Positions 57,558 to 64,000 of a DNA stretch of 64,000 bases are shown here, piece after piece. Position numbers and translations under genes: made by a program. Each line of letters opens with the position of its first letter. Position 1 is the first letter of the stretch. Below the pieces are notes generated by a model that worked only from the letters and a program-made list of their open reading frames with translations, did no database searches and had not been told where the DNA came from. Source of the stretch: Bacillus thuringiensis (GTDB taxonomy: Bacteria > Bacillota > Bacilli > Bacillales > Bacillaceae_G); the NCBI RefSeq assembly GCF_014932895.1, contig NZ_JACYOF010000010.1, positions 91,610 through 155,609 on the forward strand, read 5' to 3'.

Positions 57558-58761
57558 CACAGCATTATGGAAAGAGCGATTTCGTCACTTTCTAAAAGAG
57601 GTTCGTACATATAGTAAATACGTATTTAATGATCATTTGAAATTTATTTTTGTGTTCATCATCGGTGCGGGAGCGTATTATTACCAGCAATGGTTACAAA
57701 CGTTAACACCTTCGTTTCCAACGGGTCTTGTTATGGCGGTCTTACTTGGTCTCGTATTAACAGCAGGATCGATACAAACGTTATTAAAAGAAGCAGATCT
57801 CGTTTATTTGCTGCCAGTTGAAGAGAAGCTAAAGCCTTACTTTACAAAGGCATTTCTCTTTACGTTTATGATTCAGTTATACATCATTGCAATTGTAGCA
57901 GCAGCGCTAGCCCCATTATATTTCCAGCAAATGAAGCAAACAGGTGCAATTTACATATGGATGGTACTCATGTTTGTCATTGTAAAAGCGTGGAATTTAT
58001 TCGTAGCGTGGGAAAAGTCCTTTTTAACAGATCAAAATATACAAAGGGCTGATTGGTTTATTCGTTTTATCCTAAACGGTTTATTTGTATATTTCCTTGT
58101 AGAACGTACTTCAGTTCTTTTTATTGGCGGAATCGTTCTGCTCATGGTGTTATACCTCGCTATCATGCATCAAATGGTGAAGGGAAAGCCGCTGAACTGG
58201 GAGTATTTAATTTCTGAAGAAGGTAAAAAAATGATGCTGCTGTACCGCATCGCGAATATGTTCGTTGATGTACCGGCGTTAAAGGAAAGAGTATCACGTA
58301 GAAAATGGCTTGATTTCATTCTTTCGATGATTGGTGAAAAACGTACATACTTATATTTATATACGAGAACATTTTTAAGATCCGGTAACTATTTTGGATT
58401 ATATGTGCGCTTACTCGTTCTTGGAGGAGTCATTCTTTACTTCATCCCATTTTTATATGGACGATTTATCGTAAGCCTTGTTTTCTTATACTTAATCGGT
58501 TATCAGCTATTAACCTTATGGAAACATCATCGCATGAAGATTTGGCTTGATTTGTATCCAGTAGGGGGAGAAGAAAAGAAGAAAGACTTTCTTACTTTAC
58601 TAAATGCGATTCTAATCATTGGTAGCATTCTATTTACAATTGTATTTGCACTTGCGACGAAAGATTTCATGATGACAGGTATTTTATTAGTCGTAAGCAT
58701 AGTATTTAGTATCGGTTTCGTTAATCAATATGGTGCAAAGCGCATTGAGCGTTTAAATTGA
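57550..58761 (+). CDS. ecsB: ABC transporter permease EcsB
   Basis: 403 residues with about eight to ten hydrophobic segments. The N-terminal LWKERFRHFLKEVRTYSKYVFNDHLKFIF is typical of EcsB, and later parts include YLYLYTRTFLRSGNYFGLYVRLLVLGG. It forms the membrane half of the Ecs transporter with EcsA, with which it is translationally coupled. Confidence 0.92.
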   Translation: MNSTALWKERFRHFLKEVRTYSKYVFNDHLKFIFVFIIGAGAYYYQQWLQTLTPSFPTGLVMAVLLGLVLTAGSIQTLLKEADLVYLLPVEEKLKPYFTKAFLFTFMIQLYIIAIVAAALAPLYFQQMKQTGAIYIWMVLMFVIVKAWNLFVAWEKSFLTDQNIQRADWFIRFILNGLFVYFLVERTSVLFIGGIVLLMVLYLAIMHQMVKGKPLNWEYLISEEGKKMMLLYRIANMFVDVPALKERVSRRKWLDFILSMIGEKRTYLYLYTRTFLRSGNYFGLYVRLLVLGGVILYFIPFLYGRFIVSLVFLYLIGYQLLTLWKHHRMKIWLDLYPVGGEEKKKDFLTLLNAILIIGSILFTIVFALATKDFMMTGILLVVSIVFSIGFVNQYGAKRIERLN

Positions 58762-58774
58762 AAGGAATGAACCT

Positions 58775-59482
58775 ATGATTACATATGAAGAGAAGGTTAT
58801 AAAAGAATTGGAGCAGTGGAAAGCTACATTCATGAAAGATTCTTCTATGATGACACGGTTCTCCAAAAAAGTGCAGTTGAAAGTACAACAGCTTATTCCG
58901 GCAAAAGTGCAAAAAGTATTAACAGAAACGATTCGGATGATGGTGCAAACAATTAGTGCTGGATCAAACTTTATAAAGCCGAAGCTAAAAGAGACGAACT
59001 GGTCGCTGCAAAGACGTGATGATGAAGTGCGTAAAAAGATGGACGAATATAAAAAAGTAGCAGCGGCAGAAGGAGCAGGGACGGGAGCTGGTGGTATTCT
59101 CCTCGGTTTAGCAGACTTTCCGCTTCTACTCAGTATTAAAATTAAATTTTTATTCGATGCAGCAACATTGTACGGATTTGATACGAGTAAACAAGAAGAG
59201 CGCCTTTTTATCCTTCACGTTTTTCAACTTGCTTTTTCAAGTGATGACCATCGAAAAGAGATATGGAAAGCAATTGAAACGTGGGACACAGAAAAAGAAA
59301 ATCATATGGACTGGGAAAAATTCCAAACAGAGTACCGAGACTATATCGATTTAGCAAAAATGCTTCAGCTCGTTCCAGTAATCGGTGCCCCGGTCGGTGC
59401 GTATGCGAACTATCAATTACTGCAAAGACTTGGGGAAGTGACGATGAATTGTTATCGTATGCGATTGCTTAATAGAAATTGA
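58775..59482 (+). CDS. ecsC: EcsC family protein
   Basis: 235 residues (AAAGGAATG before ATG 58775). The EcsC domain shows VAAAEGAGTGAGGILLGLADFPLLLSIKIKFLFDAATLYG and MLQLVPVIGAPVGAYANYQLLQRLGEVTMNCYRMRLL. The Gly/Ala-rich hydrophobic stretches suggest membrane association. It is the third gene of the ecs operon, closed by a terminator. Precise role undefined. Confidence 0.92.
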   Translation: MITYEEKVIKELEQWKATFMKDSSMMTRFSKKVQLKVQQLIPAKVQKVLTETIRMMVQTISAGSNFIKPKLKETNWSLQRRDDEVRKKMDEYKKVAAAEGAGTGAGGILLGLADFPLLLSIKIKFLFDAATLYGFDTSKQEERLFILHVFQLAFSSDDHRKEIWKAIETWDTEKENHMDWEKFQTEYRDYIDLAKMLQLVPVIGAPVGAYANYQLLQRLGEVTMNCYRMRLLNRN

Positions 59483-59502
59483 TTTGCTTTACAAAAAAGA
59501 AG

Positions 59503-59536
59503 GCATCCTAAATGTGTAAATTAGGATGCTTTTTTT
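59503..59536 (+). terminator. Terminator after ecsC
   Basis: GCATCCTAA / TTAGGATGC with a nine-base loop, then seven T. Confidence 0.9.
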
Positions 59537-59621
59537 ATTTATATTTATTGTTTCCTGACGGATGAAGGAATGGAGTAGGAACGGTTAAAGGGATTGGTGT
59601 TTTTTTCTTTTTAGGAGTATC

Positions 59622-59741
59622 GCCCATACCCATCAAGCTAAAATTTTAAAGTGTCCCTTAAACGGAAATTTTATATTTTTTATAGTACTAAAGTTTATCG
59701 TTCTGGGGAGAGATGTGTTTCTTAAGTTGATGGGTGTGGGG
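59622..59741. mobile_element. MITE-like element with terminal inverted repeats
   Basis: 120 bases with imperfect ends: GCCCATACCCATCAAGCTAA at the left and the complement TTAAGTTGATGGGTGTGGGG at the right (about 17 of 20 positions pair). The interior is AT-rich and non-coding. No target duplication could be fixed. It lies between ecsC and gntR. Confidence 0.5.
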
Positions 59742-59771
59742 CTGTCCCTCTACAAGAATCAAAACAAAAAG

Positions 59772-59785
59772 TAAAAGCGCTTGCA
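59772..59785. promoter_or_regulatory. cre site of the gnt operon
   Basis: TAAAAGCGCTTGCA, one mismatch to the CcpA consensus TGWAARCGYTWNCW. It overlaps the -35. Confidence 0.75.
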
Positions 59786-59808
59786 TAATTAAAAATCCGA
59801 GTTATAAT
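59781..59808 (+). promoter_or_regulatory. gnt operon promoter
   Basis: TTGCAT, 16 bases, TATAAT. A cre site overlaps the -35 and the GntR operator overlaps the end of the -10. Confidence 0.8.
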
Positions 59809-59824
59809 ACTTGTATACAAGTAT
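59807..59824. promoter_or_regulatory. GntR operator
   Basis: ATACTTGTATACAAGTAT, an exact palindrome identical to the gluconate repressor site of B. subtilis as I know it. Confidence 0.9.
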
Positions 59825-59848
59825 ACTTGATTAACATGAGGTGAAGTT

Positions 59849-60580
59849 ATGACGAAATCAATGGGATTTCTTTATCCTGAAAAATGGCTTTCAAAAGCTT
59901 CTGCAGGTGATCGTGTTGCGAGCGAACTGAGAATGCGCATTATTGTAGGTGAAATTGAAAGCGGTACCATCCTATCGGAAAATAAATTAGCCGCCGATTT
60001 TTCTGTAAGTCGGTCACCCGTTCGTGAAGCATTAAAAGTACTAGCTTCAGAAAATATTATTCGCTTAGAAAGAATGGGCGCAGTTGTCATTGGTTTAACC
60101 GAGAAAGAAATCGAAGAAATATATGATGTTCGTTTACTTATAGAAACGTTTATCTTTGAGCGACTTGTAAAGATGGACACAAATGATTTAGTAAGAGAAC
60201 TAAATAAAATAATGGAAATGATGAAAATTGCCATTAAATATCATGATGCTGATGAGTTTTCTTATCAAGATCTCTTATTCCATGAAACGATTATTCGCAC
60301 CATTGAGCATTCCTACATCCTGATGATTTGGAATAATTTAAAGCCTGTTATGGAAAGCTTAATCCTTTTATCAATGCGTACTCGTTTCAAGGAAAAGTAC
60401 GAAGACTTTGAACGGGTTATTAAAAATCATGAGCTTTATATAAAAGCAATCGAATCAAAAGATCGAGCCCTCATGATTGAGGCCTTACATCAAAACTTTG
60501 ATGATGTTCAAGGGAAAGTTGAAGACCTCTGGATGTCACAACAAATGTTATCTAAAGGAGTAGAGCAAGAACATGAGTAG
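59849..60580 (+). CDS. gntR: Gluconate operon repressor GntR
   Basis: 243 residues (GAGGTGA before ATG 59849). The N-terminal winged helix is VASELRMRIIVGEIESGTILSENKLAADFSVSRSPVREALKVLASENIIRLERMGAVV. A FadR-type effector domain follows (YDVRLLIETFIFERLV, FHETIIRTIEHSYILMIWNNL). It represses its own operon at 59807 until gluconate binds. It overlaps gntK by eight bases. Confidence 0.94.
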   Translation: MTKSMGFLYPEKWLSKASAGDRVASELRMRIIVGEIESGTILSENKLAADFSVSRSPVREALKVLASENIIRLERMGAVVIGLTEKEIEEIYDVRLLIETFIFERLVKMDTNDLVRELNKIMEMMKIAIKYHDADEFSYQDLLFHETIIRTIEHSYILMIWNNLKPVMESLILLSMRTRFKEKYEDFERVIKNHELYIKAIESKDRALMIEALHQNFDDVQGKVEDLWMSQQMLSKGVEQEHE

Positions 60581-62108
60581 CTATATGTTAGGTATAGATA
60601 TCGGTACAACAAGTACGAAAGCAGTTTTATTCACTGAAAAAGGCGAAGTCATCCAAACCGAGAATATTGGTTACCCACTTCGCACACCGGATATATCCAC
60701 AGCAGAACAAGATCCAGAAGAGATTTTCCAAGCTGTTTTGCAAGCGATATCAAATATAACGAAACAGCATTCAGATAAAAACCCATCGTTTATTTCATTT
60801 AGCAGTGCTATGCATAGTGTCATTGCCATGGATGAAAAAGATCAGCCGCTGACAGCTTGTATTACTTGGGCAGATAATCGCAGTGAGGCATGGGCACATA
60901 AAATCAAAGATGAACGGAATGGCCATGAAGTTTATAGACGAACAGGAACGCCTATTCACCCGATGTCACCATTAAGTAAAATTACATGGATTGTGAATGA
61001 CCATCCTGAAATCGCTGTTAGAACGAAAAAGTATATCGGAATCAAAGAATATATCTTTAAACAATTCTTTGATCAATATGTTGTCGATCATTCCATCGCT
61101 TCATGCATGGGCATGATGAATTTAAAAACACTAGATTGGGATGAGGAAGCTTTAACAATTGCTGGTGTAACAACTGCTCAATTATCTGAACTCGTACCAA
61201 CCACCAAAATATTTAGCAACTGCAATCCAGATTTAGCCCAAAAGATTGGTATCGATCCCCAAACACCGTTTGTCATTGGTGCCAGTGATGGAGTGCTTTC
61301 TAATCTAGGTGTGAATGCAATTCGAAAAGGCGAGATTGCGGTCACAATTGGGACCAGTGGTGCTATTCGAACCATTATTGACAAGCCGCAAACAGATAAA
61401 AAAGGAAGAATATTCTGTTATGCCTTAACGGAAAAGCATTGGGTAATTGGTGGACCGGTAAACAATGGCGGAATGGTCCTTCGCTGGATTCGTGATGAAC
61501 TTGCTTCATCAGAAGTAGAAACTGCGAAAAGACTAGGAATTGATCCATACGATGTATTAACTAAAATTGCTGAACGCGTGAGACCTGGTGCAGACGGATT
61601 ATTATTCCATCCATACCTCGCAGGTGAACGTGCACCATTATGGAATCCAGATGTACGTGGCTCCTTCTTCGGTTTAACGATGTCACATAAGAAGGAACAT
61701 ATGATTCGTGCAGCTTTAGAAGGCGTTATATATAATTTATACACTGTATTTTTAGCATTAACCGAATGCATGGATGGCCCTGTAACCCGTATTCAAGCAA
61801 CAGGCGGCTTCGCAAGGTCTGATGTTTGGCGACAAATGATGTCCGATATTTTCGCATCTGAAGTCGTTGTTCCAAAGAGCTACGAAAGCTCCTGTCTAGG
61901 TGCATGTATATTAGGTCTCTATGCCACAGGAAGAATTGATTCTTTTGAAATCGTTTCCGAAATGGTTGGCAGCACCTACAAACATACACCGAAAGAAGAA
62001 GCAACAAAAGAATACAGACAATTACTGCCGATATTTATTAACCTATCGAGGGCGCTAGAAGACGATTATACACGAATTGCAAATTATCAAAGAAATTTAA
62101 TAAAGTAA
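60573..62108 (+). CDS. gntK: Gluconokinase
   Basis: 511 residues. FGGY family: GIDIGTTSTKAVLFTEKGEV, ITWADNRSEAWAHKI, VIGASDGVLSNLGVNAI, TIGTSGAIRTI, RIQATGGFARSDVWRQMMSDIF. It phosphorylates gluconate to 6-phosphogluconate. The last two codons and stop (ATA AAG TAA) coincide with the ATAAAGT end of a bcr1 element, so the insertion set the present C-terminus. Confidence 0.94.
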   Translation: MSSYMLGIDIGTTSTKAVLFTEKGEVIQTENIGYPLRTPDISTAEQDPEEIFQAVLQAISNITKQHSDKNPSFISFSSAMHSVIAMDEKDQPLTACITWADNRSEAWAHKIKDERNGHEVYRRTGTPIHPMSPLSKITWIVNDHPEIAVRTKKYIGIKEYIFKQFFDQYVVDHSIASCMGMMNLKTLDWDEEALTIAGVTTAQLSELVPTTKIFSNCNPDLAQKIGIDPQTPFVIGASDGVLSNLGVNAIRKGEIAVTIGTSGAIRTIIDKPQTDKKGRIFCYALTEKHWVIGGPVNNGGMVLRWIRDELASSEVETAKRLGIDPYDVLTKIAERVRPGADGLLFHPYLAGERAPLWNPDVRGSFFGLTMSHKKEHMIRAALEGVIYNLYTVFLALTECMDGPVTRIQATGGFARSDVWRQMMSDIFASEVVVPKSYESSCLGACILGLYATGRIDSFEIVSEMVGSTYKHTPKEEATKEYRQLLPIFINLSRALEDDYTRIANYQRNLIK

Positions 62109-62192
62109 AACTTTCATCAGTAATCCCCCAATCCTCGCTTTTCTCTAAATCTTGAGGTGGGGGGACTTACTGCCAACGAATAGTGGGATAAA
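62100..62192 (-). repeat. bcr1 repeat, degenerate, minus orientation, between gntK and gntP
   Basis: 93 bases between ATAAA repeats (62100-62104, 62188-62192). ATAAAGTAAAACTTTCATCA, GAGGTGGGGGGACTTACTGCC and AGTGGGATAAA are recognisably bcr1, with the central hairpins gone. Its first bases supply the gntK stop codon. Confidence 0.8.
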
Positions 62193-62225
62193 CACAAATA
62201 CAGCTAATATTAGGGGGGAACTACG

Positions 62226-63572
62226 ATGCCATTAGTCATTGTAGCAATTGGGATTTTAGCATTACTTTTACTGATAATGCGCTTTAAATTAAATACCTTT
62301 ATTTCATTAATCATTGTATCGGTCGGTGTTGCTTTAGCACTTGGAATGCCGCCAGAAAAAATTTTTAAAACCATTGAAGCGGGATTAGGCGGAACTCTTG
62401 GTCATTTAGCACTCGTTTTTGGACTTGGTGCGATGTTAGGTAAGTTGCTTTCAGATTCTGGGGGCGCACAACGCATTGCCATGACCCTTGTGAAAAAATT
62501 CGGTGAAAAGAACATTCAATGGGCTGTTGTGACTGCCTCATTTATTATCGGTATTGCATTATTTTTTGAAGTAGGATTAGTATTATTAATTCCGATTGTA
62601 TTTGCTATTTCAAGAGAATTAAAAGTTTCTATCTTATATCTTGGTATTTCGATGGCAGCAGCTTTATCTGTAACACACGGATTTTTACCGCCACACCCAG
62701 GACCAACCGCTATCGCTGGTGAATTGCATGCAAACATCGGTGAAGTATTACTTTACGGTTTTATGATAGCGGTTCCAACAGTTGTGTTAGCTGGACCTGT
62801 ATTTACTAAACTTGCAAAAAAACTAGTACCTGGAGCATTCACAAAAACTGGTAATATCAAATCTTTAGGTGAGCAGAAAGTATTTAAACTTGAAGAAACT
62901 CCTGGCTTTGGAATCAGTGTTTTTACCGCTTTACTGCCTGTGCTTTTAATGGCAATCGCTACAATTATTACTTTGCTGCAAAAAACAATGGGATTTACAG
63001 ATAATAGTTTACTAGCAACGATCGAGTTTATTGGGAATGCGGATACTGCCATGTTGATATCCTTACTAGTTGCGATCTATACAATGGGATTGGCAAGAAA
63101 TATTCCAATCAAAAACGTGATGGAATCTTGTACAACAGCGATCTCGAATATTGGGATGATGCTCTTAATTATTGGTGGAGGCGGAGCCTTCAAACAAGTA
63201 TTAATTGATGGCGGCGTTGGTAACTATGTAGCCGAATTATTCAAAGGAACTTCATTATCACCAATCTTGCTCGCATGGATTATCGCTGCCATCTTACGTA
63301 TTTCATTAGGGTCTGCTACGGTTGCTTCATTAACAACTGTCGGTTTAGTGATTCCGATGTTAGGTCAATCTGATGTTAACCTTGCTTTAGTTGTCCTTGC
63401 AACAGGGGCTGGTAGTTTAATTGCTTCACACGTGAACGATGCTGGTTTCTGGATGTTCAAAGAGTACTTTGGTTTAAGCATGAAAGAAACATTTGCAACA
63501 TGGACCTTACTTGAGACTATCGTTTCCGTAGCTGGATTAGGATTTACTTTATTACTAAGCTTATTTGTATAA
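62226..63572 (+). CDS. gntP: Gluconate permease GntP
   Basis: 448 residues (GGGGGGAA before ATG 62226). Twelve or so membrane segments. GntP-family motifs are GGTLGHLALVFGLGAMLGKLLSDSGGAQRIA, HGFLPPHPGPTAIA and GSATVASLTTVGLVIP, with LIASHVNDAGFWMFKEYF near the end. It imports gluconate by proton symport. It is in the gnt operon after gntK, with a degraded bcr1 in the gap. Confidence 0.95.
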   Translation: MPLVIVAIGILALLLLIMRFKLNTFISLIIVSVGVALALGMPPEKIFKTIEAGLGGTLGHLALVFGLGAMLGKLLSDSGGAQRIAMTLVKKFGEKNIQWAVVTASFIIGIALFFEVGLVLLIPIVFAISRELKVSILYLGISMAAALSVTHGFLPPHPGPTAIAGELHANIGEVLLYGFMIAVPTVVLAGPVFTKLAKKLVPGAFTKTGNIKSLGEQKVFKLEETPGFGISVFTALLPVLLMAIATIITLLQKTMGFTDNSLLATIEFIGNADTAMLISLLVAIYTMGLARNIPIKNVMESCTTAISNIGMMLLIIGGGGAFKQVLIDGGVGNYVAELFKGTSLSPILLAWIIAAILRISLGSATVASLTTVGLVIPMLGQSDVNLALVVLATGAGSLIASHVNDAGFWMFKEYFGLSMKETFATWTLLETIVSVAGLGFTLLLSLFV

Positions 63573-63653
63573 ATCTTCCTAGACAGTAAAAGGGATACGG
63601 AAGCTATTTAATGTGATTTTTCATAATTGATTGATAAGGATGGAAGTTTCACT

Positions 63654-63811
63654 TTATCCCGCTATTTGTGGGCAGTAAGACTCCCACCTCAAAATTCGGC
63701 GAATGCGAGGGAGTTAGGTGGGAGATCAACTGCCCGTAAAAGCTCGATTGGTGTGGGCTGATAATCAGTGGGGGATGGACAAAACCCCCACTGATTAAAG
63801 TTTCACTTTAT
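63654..63811 (+). repeat. bcr1 repeat, full length
   Basis: 158 bases between TTTAT repeats. All internal stems are intact: CCCGC/GCGGG-like start, CTCCCACCT...AGGTGGGAG, GGGCAGT/ACTGCCC, and ATCAGTGGGGG/CCCCCACTGAT. It lies between gntP and the next gene. Confidence 0.92.
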
Positions 63812-63973
63812 TTTTTAACTTGATGGCGATATGCCGTGTCCCTATGACCTTTTGCGCGCATCTTGGTGGTGCATATTGAAATGAATAAGATGGATTATTT
63901 GATTAAAGTGTTACTTTAGGTATATATACTATAATATAGACAGAGTAACATGCATAGAAAGGAACGATGAAAT

Positions 63974-64000
63974 ATGCCAAAGCAACAAATTGGAGTAGTT
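63974..64000 (+). CDS. 6-phosphogluconate dehydrogenase, first nine codons
   Basis: ATG 63974 (AAAGGAACGATGAAAT upstream) reads MPKQQIGVV before the window ends. This fits the N-terminus of GntZ/Gnd (..IGVVGLAVMGKNLA..) and is the expected next gene of a gnt operon. Only nine residues are visible, so the call leans on context. Confidence 0.65.

Overview
The window is chromosomal DNA of a Bacillus cereus group organism (cereus/thuringiensis/anthracis lineage). The evidence is low GC, AGGAGG-type ribosome sites with several TTG and GTG starts, nine dispersed copies of the group-specific bcr1 repeat, a Rap-Phr pair, an immune inhibitor A metalloprotease, S-layer (SLH) and YjcZ-type sporulation proteins, and a Bacillus yhaO-N-M ... 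prsA-yhaI-hpr-yhaH-hit-ecsABC backbone.

Layout. 1-4175: beta-glucoside utilisation, with the end of the antiterminator licT, an RAT/terminator leader, bglP and bglA. 4422-6011: secreted 5'-nucleotidase. 6086-7209: gene-free, with repeats. 7210-10770: dihydroxyacetone module, with a DhaK-like co-activator (DhaQ type) and DhaS regulator divergent from a fused DhaK-DhaL kinase across a DhaS-type operator. 10799-12189: NADH-azoreductase divergent from an Rrf2 regulator. 12543-14738: SAM-I riboswitch controlling a flavin monooxygenase and an ATP-grasp ligase. 14739-15970: remnant-rich gap with a DhaL fragment, an orphan Phr-like peptide and a truncated bcr1. 15971-22231: secreted or cell-surface proteins (InhA, VanW-like, SLH-transglutaminase). 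22449-25367: small sporulation protein, lipoprotein, YbjQ, alcohol dehydrogenase-like protein and a 26-residue amphipathic peptide under a cre-overlapped promoter. 25665-28634: NarL-type two-component system and small membrane or Ig-like proteins. 28702-34978: small proteins, then yhaO-yhaN-yhaM. 35064-37403: MhqR-type operator and two ring-cleavage dioxygenases. 37562-38845: rap-phr. 38859-40225: alpha/beta hydrolase with duplicated operators, then yhaL. 40356-40889: oxalate decarboxylase remnant. 41041-46010: glpP, glpF-glpK and glpD, with two GlpP-type leader terminators. 46014-49679: candidate small RNA overlapping a small hydrophobic ORF, a membrane protein, and an ECF sigma/PadR/FtsW-like cluster whose FtsW gene is broken. 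49601-51937: helD. 52357-59536: prsA, yhaI, hpr, yhaH, hit and ecsABC. 59772-64000: gluconate operon gntR-gntK-gntP-(gnd), interrupted by two bcr1 copies.

How the genes work together. Much of the window is carbon uptake under antitermination (LicT, GlpP), operator (GntR, DhaS) and catabolite (cre) control. It feeds C3 and C6 phosphates through glycerol, dihydroxyacetone, gluconate and beta-glucosides. A second theme is envelope, secretion and stationary-phase physiology: PrsA, Ecs, Hpr, Rap-Phr, InhA and the SLH protein. The most unusual material is between genes: an orphan Phr-like peptide, a PSM-like peptide, a possible type I toxin/antisense pair, a duplicated unknown operator, a dispersed structured repeat distinct from bcr1, and gene remnants. 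All functional calls come from reading motifs by eye. No database search was run.
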